Assembly (NCBI GenBank): GCA_025455085.1
Contig: JALONF010000198.1
Span: 1-5,102 of the forward strand
Direction of reading: 5' to 3'
Source: Ignavibacteriaceae bacterium
GTDB lineage: Bacteria; Bacteroidota; Ignavibacteria; Ignavibacteriales; Ignavibacteriaceae
Length of the DNA: 5,102 nucleotides
Shown: positions 1 to 5,102 of the stretch, in pieces
How positions within the stretch are numbered: position 1 is the stretch's first letter
Layout of the letters: the number at the start of each line of letters is the position of its first letter
Translations under genes and position numbers: made by a program
The notes under the pieces: model-generated
Told to the model about the DNA's origin: nothing
The model's input: only the letters and a program-made list of their open reading frames with translations
Databases searched by the model: none

Positions 1-1262
1 CACAGAATAAAGTTCATATAGCATACATCGAGGGCGATATTGATCTCGGCCTTGCACCGTATATAAGCAGAGTAGTTTCTGATGCTGAAAAGGATAATGC
101 CGATGCTATAATTTTTAAGATTAATACTTTTGGCGGCAGAGTAGATGCTGCAACTCAGATAAAGGATGCAATAATTGGAACTGATCTTTTAACAATCGCT
201 TTCATTAATAACCGTGCGATTTCTGCGGGTGCATTGATAGCGCTTTCCTGCAAAAAAATTGTTATGGTCCCCGGAAGTTCAATTGGCGCTGCCACTGTTG
301 TTGATCAGACCGGCGAAAAAGTAGGGGAGAAGTATCAATCTTATATGCGTTCAGAAATGAGATCAACTGCTGAAAAAAACGGAAGGCGTGTCGATATTGC
401 TGAAGGTATGGTTGATGAAAGAATTGTAATTCCTGGATTGGTTGATTCAACTCAACTTGTGACATTAACATCAGAAGAAGCATTGAATTACGGGATCGCC
501 GATACAGTACTGGAACACATAGATGAAGTATTTGCACTTTTTAATATTCAGGATGCAGAAAAAATTTATCAAAAATCCAATTGGGCGGAAGATGTTGTTC
601 GCTTTCTTAACAACCCAATAGTCTCTTCAATTTTAATTATGATAGGGATATTCGGGTTGATAGCAGAAGTCAAATCTCCCGGCTGGGGAGTTCCAGGTAC
701 TGCAGGATTAATTGCACTTGCACTTTTCTTTGGCTCATCATACATATTACAGCTTGCTTCAATAATTGAAATATTAATGTTTGTTGTTGGACTCGGTTTA
801 CTTCTGGTTGAAATTTTTGTTATCCCGGGGTTTGGAGTTGCTGGAATCAGCGGAATAATTTTAATAATTGCTTCACTCTTTTTGTCAATGCTTGGTGCCG
901 ATCCTTTTCTCGATTTTACTGCAGTTTCTGCAGCTATAATTAAACTTACAGTTGGATTTGTTGCTGCACTGATTCTTATTTTTGCTCTTGTAAGATTTCT
1001 GCCTAAATCCACTCTCTTTAAAAAATTCATTTTATCTGAAGAAGAAAAAGCAACTGAGGGTTATACCTCGCGAACAAATTTATCTGAATTACTCGGAGCG
1101 GAGGGAGTCGCAGTAACAACATTACGCCCTGCCGGAACGGCTGAGATAAACGGTAAACGTGTGGATGTGGTGACTGATTCAGAATACATCGAGCACGGAA
1201 AACCAATTGTTGTTACCACTGTCGAAGGAATGAGAATTGTGGTAAGAGAGAAAAAGAGTTAG
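1..1262 (+). CDS. NfeD-type membrane-bound ClpP-class serine protease (5' end missing)
   Basis: This is the C-terminal 419 residues of a long NfeD protein; the frame is open from base 3 and the start and signal peptide lie outside the window. Residues 1-150 form a ClpP/SppA-like protease fold, with the INTFGGRVDAA segment (usually TPGG in relatives), then NNRAISAG, where the Ser encoded at 222-224 is the expected nucleophile, then PGSSIGAA. Candidate general-base lysines lie 32 and 36 residues later (GEKVGEK); I cannot decide between them. About five hydrophobic segments follow (roughly bases 610-1000), including the SPGWGVPG and IPGFGVAG turns typical of NfeD. The final ~65 residues (about 1060-1262) are the soluble NfeD OB-fold domain, with LRPAGTAEINGKRVDVV. 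Family members cleave membrane-associated substrates and usually pair with an SPFH/stomatin protein. No such gene follows here, because the next gene is convergent; a partner could lie upstream. An internal TTG at 234 opens a shorter frame but would cut the protease domain just after its nucleophile, so it is not the start. Confidence 0.93.
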   Translation, partial: QNKVHIAYIEGDIDLGLAPYISRVVSDAEKDNADAIIFKINTFGGRVDAATQIKDAIIGTDLLTIAFINNRAISAGALIALSCKKIVMVPGSSIGAATVVDQTGEKVGEKYQSYMRSEMRSTAEKNGRRVDIAEGMVDERIVIPGLVDSTQLVTLTSEEALNYGIADTVLEHIDEVFALFNIQDAEKIYQKSNWAEDVVRFLNNPIVSSILIMIGIFGLIAEVKSPGWGVPGTAGLIALALFFGSSYILQLASIIEILMFVVGLGLLLVEIFVIPGFGVAGISGIILIIASLFLSMLGADPFLDFTAVSAAIIKLTVGFVAALILIFALVRFLPKSTLFKKFILSEEEKATEGYTSRTNLSELLGAEGVAVTTLRPAGTAEINGKRVDVVTDSEYIEHGKPIVVTTVEGMRIVVREKKS

Positions 1263-1329
1263 AAGAAATCTAATCTTATTTAGCTCGAGATTCATATCGA
1301 AATACGACTGAAAGACTTCATCAGTATCT

Positions 1330-1349
1330 ACTCGAACTAAAGTTCGAGT
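1330..1349. repeat. Perfect inverted repeat between convergent genes
   Basis: ACTCGAACT (1330-1338) and AGTTCGAGT (1341-1349) are exact reverse complements separated by AA. The palindrome lies in the 99-base gap between the 3' ends of nfeD (+) and the 120-residue gene (-). It could act as a two-way terminator, but neither side has a good T-tract. A dispersed palindromic repeat is an equally good reading. An imperfect TCGAGAT/ATATCGA repeat (1285-1300) lies just before it. Nothing else is recognisable in this gap. Confidence 0.45.
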
Positions 1350-1361
1350 TACAATGAAAAC

Positions 1362-1724
1362 TCACTCATAGCTCATCTCATCAAGGAAAAATGTAACTTC
1401 AACGTGAGTCATTCTCAGACTCTGAGTGGAAAAGTTTTTTGTTTCTCCAGGCTCAAGTCTGTCAATTCTTGCTTCAACTGGTTGAGCATTCAGCTTATAC
1501 TTTAATAATATATTTGTTACAGTTTTATCGCTTACATTTTTTACCGTTCCCTGAATGTTAGCAAATTTAGCAGGTGCAAGTGCTGGTGCATCAGCATCCA
1601 TTGAATACTGAGTTGAGATAGATTTATCTGCATTAATTTCAAGAGCGGTTTTTTCTTTGATAAGATATTCATAAGCAAAATAACCTGCTGCAACCAACAA
1701 AATAAGTATTATAAGTTTCTTCAC
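1362..1724 (-). CDS. Membrane-anchored small protein with FxLYD-like beta domain
   Basis: The 120-residue product has one N-terminal hydrophobic helix (residues about 3-20) after MKK, so it is either anchored in the membrane facing outwards or secreted. A polar Ala/Pro-rich linker (about 40-52) leads to a predicted beta domain. FANIQGTVKNVSDKTVTNI...RLEPGETKNF resembles the FxLYD/DUF3426 kind of extracytoplasmic domain, in which a strand, a VKN-S turn and an L-PGE turn recur. That assignment is by eye only and no enzymatic residues are seen. The start is GTG at 1722-1724, chosen because AGGAGA (1731-1736) lies 6 bases upstream and the signal helix begins directly after it. It lies downstream of the lipoprotein gene on the same strand, across a 180-base gap holding a terminator-like hairpin and an inverted repeat that covers the ribosome binding site, so it is probably expressed separately or conditionally. 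Function unknown. Confidence 0.8.
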   Translation of the reverse strand: MKKLIILILLVAAGYFAYEYLIKEKTALEINADKSISTQYSMDADAPALAPAKFANIQGTVKNVSDKTVTNILLKYKLNAQPVEARIDRLEPGETKNFSTQSLRMTHVEVTFFLDEMSYE

Positions 1725-1729
1725 TTTTA

Positions 1730-1820
1730 TTCTCCTGATTTTATTTTTATTACACGTATCAAATACTTAACCAAATCCAGAATTGGTTAAAACATTCAAA
1801 TTTCATTCTAATCAGGAGAA
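1730..1820 (-). promoter_or_regulatory. Possible RBS-sequestering leader structure
   Basis: In the transcript sense, UUCUCCUGAUU (1820-1810) is an exact 11-base complement of AAUCAGGAGAA (1740-1730). The latter contains the Shine-Dalgarno sequence of the 120-residue gene. Between the arms lies a second, nested inverted repeat (1767-1790). If transcription starts upstream of 1820, for example by read-through from the lipoprotein gene, the leader could fold so that the ribosome binding site is hidden. If the promoter lies between the arms, the distal arm would not be in the RNA and the repeat would have no such effect. Geometry is seen directly; regulation is inferred. Confidence 0.35.
1767..1790. 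repeat. Hyphenated palindrome upstream of 120-residue gene
   Basis: TTAACCAA (1767-1774) and TTGGTTAA (1783-1790) are exact reverse complements around an 8-base centre. The element ends 42 bases before the GTG start. Its symmetry and spacing would suit a dimeric transcription factor site, or it may be the inner stem of the leader structure described at 1730-1820. No regulator gene is adjacent. Confidence 0.35.
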
Positions 1821-1825
1821 AAGAA

Positions 1826-1851
1826 GAGGAATATTGGAAATAATATTCCTC
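1826..1851 (-). terminator. Probable terminator after the lipoprotein gene
   Basis: GAGGAATATT (1826-1835) pairs exactly with AATATTCCTC (1842-1851) around a 6-base loop. Read on the minus strand, the stem begins 53 bases after the lipoprotein stop codon and is followed by a pyrimidine-rich UUCUUUUCUCC stretch. The stem is AT-rich and the U-tract is interrupted, so termination may be partial; read-through would carry the anti-Shine-Dalgarno arm that follows immediately. Confidence 0.5.
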
Positions 1852-1904
1852 AGGAAATCATAAACAGGTAGAAAAAGGTAAGAGGGTTATTCGTTTACCT
1901 GGTG

Positions 1905-2960
1905 CTAAAGCAGCTCAATTACATTTACATTAGTGCTTACTTCCTTTGCACTCGCTTTTTTAACACCCTCTGGTGTTGACATTTCCATAGTGTAAGAGTT
2001 TTGTAGATTCGTCTGTGATCTGCTCTTTTGTATTAAGCCTTTATTAAGGTTGAAGTAAATCTTCCCGCCCGCGGTTGTGATGGGCTTGTTGAATTTATAA
2101 TTTATGCCACGCTCACTGTGTGTTTCTTTGCCTGAAACTTTTGTTTTTATGCTTCCATTTATCACAGCAAGTTTTTCATCGCCAAGCATTTCCAGTGTTT
2201 CAACTTTGTATAAATTTTCATAGTCTACCTGGAATACCATAATCGGTAAAGATTCACGTTTGTATGACCAGGTAGAATCTTTTGCCATTTTATGCTCGGG
2301 AACTTCACGAAATATTTGTGCAAGAAGCGGTTTAATTGATCTGTTCGTCAGTTCCTGTTGAGCCATAACTTTATCCTGAGCTGTGAGTGAATCCAGCAAA
2401 CCACGCAAACTCAAGAATTTGTTCATTATTTTATCGATCTTATAAATATCTATGATCTCACCTTGCTTGCCCACTCTGAGGTTGAAAGAATTATTTAATA
2501 ACGATTCATATTCAGAGAACTTTTGTCTTTCAGTCGAATCCATTTTAGCGCCGGATTGATAATTAACAGAAATTCCATTTGCATTTGCTTTAAGATTTAC
2601 TGAACTGAAAGTACATTCAAGTTCAGCTACACTATCAGCATCCAGTGACAATGTCTTGAAATTTATTATAAATATTATTGTCTGACTCAAATTATCTGTC
2701 ATGGTACTATCTGCAGTAATACTTTGTTCGCGGTCTGAAATTGTAGTAAGTCGGTACTTAAATGATTCATTTGGCTTAAACTTATAACAGAACAAAAATG
2801 ACTGATCTTCACTTTCATCAACAGCTGTAGTTGCTAATGCAGTACTATCAAAAGTTGAAGTGACCTCTTCCGGGGCTTTTTGTTCTTCATTTGTTTTTTC
2901 TTTTTGACACGAAATGAAAATAAAAATTAATAGACAGGCGAAAATTGATAGGTTTCTCAT
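1905..2960 (-). CDS. Putative lipoprotein of unknown function (DUF6263-like)
   Basis: The 351-residue product starts with a short signal peptide (MRNLSIFACLLIFIFIS) ending in a lipobox-like FISC, so Cys18 is the likely lipidated residue. A charged Lys/Glu-rich linker (about 19-35) follows. The rest is an alternating beta-rich polypeptide from FCYKFKPNESFKYRL onward, with a mid-protein helical stretch (about 180-220: DKIMNKFLSLRG...LLAQIFREVPEH) and a later AGGKIYFNLNKGLIQKS region. This pattern recalls DUF6263-type lipoproteins, which have no known function; I make the match from memory. ATG (2958-2960) follows AGGAAG with a suitable gap. It lies 52 bases downstream of ndk on the same strand, so co-transcription is possible, though no functional tie to ndk is evident. 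It is intact, with no catalytic motif seen. Likely location is the periplasmic face of the inner or outer membrane. Confidence 0.82.
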   Translation of the reverse strand: MRNLSIFACLLIFIFISCQKEKTNEEQKAPEEVTSTFDSTALATTAVDESEDQSFLFCYKFKPNESFKYRLTTISDREQSITADSTMTDNLSQTIIFIINFKTLSLDADSVAELECTFSSVNLKANANGISVNYQSGAKMDSTERQKFSEYESLLNNSFNLRVGKQGEIIDIYKIDKIMNKFLSLRGLLDSLTAQDKVMAQQELTNRSIKPLLAQIFREVPEHKMAKDSTWSYKRESLPIMVFQVDYENLYKVETLEMLGDEKLAVINGSIKTKVSGKETHSERGINYKFNKPITTAGGKIYFNLNKGLIQKSRSQTNLQNSYTMEMSTPEGVKKASAKEVSTNVNVIELL

Positions 2961-3012
2961 TGACTTCCTTACCGTGGAAAATTTATTATTTCATTGATTT
3001 CATTAATTCAAT

Positions 3013-3444
3013 TCAAGCTGAATAATTATTCAGCAATTCATCTTTTGAAAAAAAATGGGCAATTTCTTTTTCTGCGTTTTCATCTGAGTCTGAACCATGG
3101 ACAGCATTCAACTGAATATCAACTGCAAATAATTTTCTGACAGTTCCCTCAGCAGCTTTTTTTGGATCAGTCGCACCAATCAGTTTCCTGTATTCTTCAA
3201 CTGCATTTTCTCTTTCTAAAGCAATTGGTATGCATGGGCCAGAAGTCATATATGTAACGAGGTCGTTAAAGAAAGGTCTTTCTCGATGGATTGCATAAAA
3301 TCCTTCGGCAGATGATTTTGTTAAGTGAGTCATTTTCATCGCTTTAATTTTGAATCCTGCATTGATGATCATCGCGATTATTTTGCCGGTGTAACCTTTC
3401 TGAACTGCATCAGGTTTAATTATTGCTAAAGTTTTATTGCTCAA
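3013..3444 (-). CDS. ndk: Nucleoside diphosphate kinase
   Basis: The enzyme transfers the gamma-phosphate of one NTP to an NDP through a phosphohistidine, balancing cytoplasmic nucleotide pools. The 143 residues match the normal bacterial length. The active site is complete: Lys10 in IIKPDAV, Tyr50, Phe58 in RPFF, Arg86, Thr92, Arg103 in TVRK, Asn113, and the phosphorylated His116 in NAVHGSDS. The start is TTG (3442-3444): no in-frame ATG lies nearby, AAGGAG (3451-3456) sits 6 bases upstream, and MSNKTLAIIKPDA is the expected N-terminus. It lies 42 bases after hicA and before the lipoprotein gene. Ndk acts naturally with succinyl-CoA synthetase, whose alpha-subunit gene lies two genes upstream, by spreading the phosphate that SucCD makes. 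The last codons form an 18-base palindrome. Confidence 0.98.
   Translation of the reverse strand: MSNKTLAIIKPDAVQKGYTGKIIAMIINAGFKIKAMKMTHLTKSSAEGFYAIHRERPFFNDLVTYMTSGPCIPIALERENAVEEYRKLIGATDPKKAAEGTVRKLFAVDIQLNAVHGSDSDENAEKEIAHFFSKDELLNNYSA
3017..3034. repeat. 18-base perfect palindrome at the ndk 3' end
   Basis: GCTGAATAATTATTCAGC is its own reverse complement and spans the last six sense codons of ndk, ending just before the stop. It could form an AT-rich hairpin in the ndk-lipoprotein transcript. No U-tract follows, so it is a poor terminator; a role in RNA processing or stability, or chance, is possible. Confidence 0.4.
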
Positions 3445-3461
3445 TGTATTCTCCTTAATTT

Positions 3462-3490
3462 TTTATACCAAATTTAAAAAATCTTCTCAA
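3462..3490 (-). promoter_or_regulatory. Possible sigma70-like promoter for ndk
   Basis: On the minus strand TTGAGA (3490-3485), a 17-base spacer and TATAAA (3467-3462) match the general bacterial -35/-10 pattern at five of six positions each. The -35 overlaps the hicA stop codon. A start site about 6-7 bases after the -10 would leave almost no leader before the ndk Shine-Dalgarno sequence, and the region is very AT-rich, so a chance match is quite possible. If real, ndk can be expressed independently of hicBA. Confidence 0.25.
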
Positions 3491-3690
3491 TTGATTCTTG
3501 CTTGTTTTAATATATGAGAGAGAGTTGATCTTTTTACAGGAGTGTGTGCAGGGACTGTAATTTTCAAAACCTCACCAGGGATATTTTTTTGTAAACGTAT
3601 ATGGCTTCCTCTTTGCCTTACTACAACCCAACCATTTCTTTGTAATGCCTTTATTATTTTAATATAAGGCAGGGAGGGAACCTTGGTCAT
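3487..3690 (-). CDS. hicA: HicA-family mRNA interferase toxin
   Basis: The 67-residue product is a full-length HicA/YcfA protein, a small double-stranded-RNA-binding-like fold that cleaves mRNA on the ribosome or free mRNA when not held by HicB. Visible hallmarks: PYIKIIKALQRNGWVVVRQRGSHIRL, in which His30 of GSH is the catalytic residue, then KITVPAHTPVKRSTLSHILKQA, the C-terminal signature. Its ATG (3688-3690) overlaps the hicB stop as ATGA, so translation is likely coupled and antitoxin is made first. This hicB-then-hicA order is the reverse of that in E. coli but common elsewhere. The toxin appears intact and potentially active. No separate ribosome binding site is needed given the overlap, although AATTTATG-type sequence precedes it. 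Confidence 0.95.
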   Translation of the reverse strand: MTKVPSLPYIKIIKALQRNGWVVVRQRGSHIRLQKNIPGEVLKITVPAHTPVKRSTLSHILKQARIN

Positions 3691-3890
3691 AAATTGATTT
3701 CTTTAATTATAACATCGTTTAATGCGATTGTGTCATCTTCAATCGGTTCAAGATAAAGCTCTATGGCTTCAATAATATTATCGACAGCTTCTTCAATCGT
3801 ATCACCTTCACTAATACAACCTGGCAATGAGGGAACGTAAACTGTGTATCCTCCTTCATCGCTTTTTTCAAGTGCAACTTTTACTTTCAT
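3687..3890 (-). CDS. hicB: HicB-family antitoxin, short form
   Basis: The 67-residue product is the partial RNase H-like HicB domain that binds and blocks HicA. MKVKVALEKSDEGGYTVYVPSLPGC with the following ISEGDTIEEAVDNIIEAIELYLE is the standard UPF0150/HicB signature. The protein stops right after this domain, so the C-terminal helix-turn-helix or ribbon-helix-helix DNA-binding part present in longer HicB proteins is absent; autorepression by HicB alone is therefore doubtful. ATG (3888-3890) has only a weak GAG 6 bases upstream. The gene begins 30 bases after the sucD stop on the same strand, so it may depend on transcription from sucD; no clear promoter is seen in that short gap. Confidence 0.94.
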   Translation of the reverse strand: MKVKVALEKSDEGGYTVYVPSLPGCISEGDTIEEAVDNIIEAIELYLEPIEDDTIALNDVIIKEINL

Positions 3891-3920
3891 TGTAATCTCA
3901 AATTATTGATTAATGATATT

Positions 3921-4826
3921 TTACTTTTTCTTTCTCTTGAGAACAGATTTTTTTACTGTTTTCTTCAAGGCAGATTTTTTAACGACCGGTTTCTTCTTCT
4001 TTTTTGAAAGTGCTTTCAGCATCGTAGTTCCCATCTCTGCGGGATTCTCCACAACGTGAATACCAGCTTTTTTCATCGCTGCCATTTTTTCTGCAGCAGT
4101 TCCTTTGCCGCCTGAGATAATTGCGCCGGCGTGACCCATTCTTCTTCCGGGAGGTGCAGTTCTTCCTGCGATAAAACCAACAACAGGTTTCTTAACATTT
4201 TTCTTTATGAACTCGGCTGCTTCTTCTTCTGCACTTCCTCCGATTTCTCCTATCATTACTATTCCTTTAGTCTCCGGATCTTCATTGAAAAGCTTGATAA
4301 TATCTATGAACTTTGACCCAATTATTGGGTCGCCGCCGATTCCAACTGCGGTTGATTGACCTAAGCCGACATCAACAATTTGCTTAACCGCTTCATAGGT
4401 TAACGTGCCACTTCGGGATACAATTCCAATATTTCCCTTTTTATGGATGCAATATTTCCCTTTTTATGGATGAAGCCGGGCATAATTCCAACTTTCGCTT
4501 GTCCCGGTGATATTACTCCCGGACAGTTTGGACCAACCAATACAACACCTTTTTCTTTTACTACAGAATAAACCTTAATCATATCTGCTGCAGGTATTCC
4601 TTCAGTTATACAGATGATTACTTTAATTCCTGAATTAGCAGATTCGAGAACAGCATCAGCAGCGAATGCAGGCGGAACAAATATTACTGATGTGTTTGCC
4701 TTGGTTGCTTTAACTGCATCAGCGACTGTATTAAATACTGGAACTTCCAGATGTTTTGTCCCCCCTTTGCCGGGTGTAACTCCAGCGACTACTTTTGTAT
4801 GTTTGCTTATTGACTAATATGCTCAT
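3921..4826 (-). pseudogene. sucD: Succinyl-CoA ligase alpha subunit, disrupted
   Basis: SucD binds CoA and carries the phosphohistidine of succinyl-CoA synthetase (TCA cycle, with SucC). The reading frame is in three pieces. Piece 1, ATG at 4824-4826 with AGGGA upstream, gives MSILVNKQT and then runs into nonsense. Piece 2 (about 4798 to 4400) gives VVAGVTPGKGG, ITEGIPAADM, GPNCPGVISPG and MPGFIHKKGN. Piece 3 (about 4448 to 3921) gives the restored GNIGIVSRSGTLTYEAV, then GIGGDPI, GEIGGSAEEEAA and RMGHAGAI, whose His codon is 4131-4133. Between pieces 1 and 2 about 24 residues are missing relative to E. coli SucD, including the GxTGxxG CoA loop. Between pieces 2 and 3 a 23-bp tandem duplication shifts the frame. 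The C-terminus carries an extra ~28-residue lysine-rich tail. Residue conservation is otherwise excellent, so the damage is recent or an artefact. No sucC is visible in the window. Confidence 0.92.
4427..4472. repeat. Exact 23-bp tandem duplication inside sucD
   Basis: Bases 4427-4449 and 4450-4472 are identical (CAATATTTCCC...GGATG, 23 bases each), with different bases on either side. Removing one copy restores HKKGNIGIVSRSG in a single frame, so this is an insertion of one copy. Twenty-three is not a multiple of three, and the shifted frame ends at a TAA at 4400-4402. Confidence 0.97.
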
Positions 4827-4961
4827 AAAATTTTTTCCCTGATTTGAAGTTGCGTTTGAAAAATTGATTTGTAAATTTAAGAAAATGGAAAGACCTGTCC
4901 TAAATGAAGAATAACAAGTGAGGTGAAAGTTTAAATGATGAACTTGTTGCTATTTTTTTGC

Positions 4962-4988
4962 CAAAAACCTGCCTTCAGTCAGGCAGGT
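4962..4988 (-). terminator. Hairpin terminator after tatA
   Basis: ACCTGCCT (4967-4974) pairs exactly with AGGCAGGT (4981-4988) around a 6-base loop. On the minus strand the GC-rich stem begins 20 bases after the tatA stop and is followed by five U residues, the standard intrinsic terminator layout. Palindromes of this CCTGCC/GGCAGG type are also found scattered in some genomes, so it may double as a dispersed repeat. The remaining gap up to the sucD start (4827-4961) holds a weak 7-base inverted repeat (4913-4919/4942-4948) and no promoter I can support. Confidence 0.7.
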
Positions 4989-5008
4989 ACACAAATTATT
5001 TGCTGAGT

Positions 5009-5102
5009 TTATTTTTTCTCGTCAACCTTTTTTACATCTGTATCTGTTGACTTAATTTCAGTTTCAACATCTTTCAGGCCTTTTTTAAATTCACTCATTC
5101 CT
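5009..5102 (-). CDS. tatA: Probable TatA C-terminus (twin-arginine translocase), truncated by window edge
   Basis: Only the last 30 codons are visible: the frame enters from the right edge as G-MSEFKKGLKDVETEI followed by a hydrophilic tail rich in Lys, Asp and Thr, ending in VDEKK and a stop at 5009-5011. In TatA/TatE proteins the amphipathic helix after the membrane segment typically reads GKGMxEFKKGLKDVExE, then a charged variable tail, which fits closely. TatA forms the membrane pore for folded Tat substrates. The ATG at 5096-5098 is probably internal, because the purine-rich AGGA before it is only 1-2 bases away, too near to serve as a ribosome binding site, and the preceding Gly codon fits the family. 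The membrane segment lies outside the window, so TatA versus TatB cannot be proven. A terminator follows closely, so tatA is likely last in its transcript. Confidence 0.65.
   Translation of the reverse strand, partial: GMSEFKKGLKDVETEIKSTDTDVKKVDEKK

Noticed and set aside
262..1030. Two minus-strand open frames (262-537, 569-1030)
   Set aside because: Both lie opposite well-conserved NfeD coding sequence and have low-complexity or implausible translations.
3921..4256. Separate 111-residue gene starting at an ATG
   Set aside because: It is the C-terminal third of SucD; the ATG is an internal Met in VMIGEIGG and has no suitable ribosome binding site.
4131..4316. Open frame on the plus strand, Ser/Phe-rich
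   Set aside because: Antisense shadow of the conserved SucD active-site region.
4427..4472. Possible CRISPR or minisatellite array
   Set aside because: Only two abutting copies with no spacers, and they lie within a recognisable coding sequence.
4400..4582. Separate 60-residue gene on the minus strand
   Set aside because: It is the middle of sucD; its last ~12 residues are frameshifted nonsense made by the 23-bp duplication.
4614..4817. Open frame on the plus strand opposite sucD
   Set aside because: Antisense shadow of conserved SucD coding sequence with no recognisable product.
4827..4961. Promoter for sucD
   Set aside because: I looked for -35/-10 pairs and found none with both a decent match and proper spacing.
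5009..5098. Stand-alone 29-residue small protein starting at the ATG at 5098
   Set aside because: The frame continues upstream past the ATG with a Gly codon matching TatA, and the purine-rich stretch is too near the ATG to be its ribosome binding site.

Overview
The window is AT-rich bacterial DNA with ordinary housekeeping and envelope genes. Protein flavour points to the FCB group: Ser/Thr/Lys-rich proteins, an Ndk with the TVRKLFA...NAVHGSDS arrangement, a long NfeD/ClpP-class protein, and a lipoprotein resembling Bacteroidota/Ignavibacteriota families. An Ignavibacteria-like organism is my best guess. This is inference from protein resemblance, not from a marker gene.

Layout. Bases 1-1262 (+) hold the 3' part of a membrane-bound NfeD-type serine protease whose start lies off the left edge. 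Everything else is on the minus strand and converges on it. In order of transcription (right to left): the last ~30 codons of a probable tatA (5009-5102) ending in a hairpin-plus-U terminator; a broken sucD (3921-4826); a hicB-hicA toxin-antitoxin pair with a 4-base overlap (3687-3890, 3487-3690); ndk (3013-3444, TTG start); a 351-residue lipoprotein of unknown function (1905-2960); and a 120-residue membrane-anchored protein (1362-1724, GTG start). No stretch longer than about 180 bases lacks a gene.

Functional links. SucD (succinyl-CoA ligase) makes a nucleoside triphosphate in the TCA cycle and Ndk redistributes its phosphate, so sucD and ndk make a sensible pair. hicBA sits between them in the same direction, with short gaps (30 and 42 bases).

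Most notable. sucD carries two independent lesions: an exact 23-bp tandem duplication that shifts the frame, and an N-terminal deletion that removes the CoA-binding glycine loop. It is therefore either a true pseudogene or an assembly/sequencing artefact. Its C-terminus also bears an unusual lysine-rich tail. A second point of interest is an exact 11-bp inverted repeat whose proximal arm contains the Shine-Dalgarno sequence of the 120-residue gene, suggesting possible translational control. I see no clear new multi-gene system.
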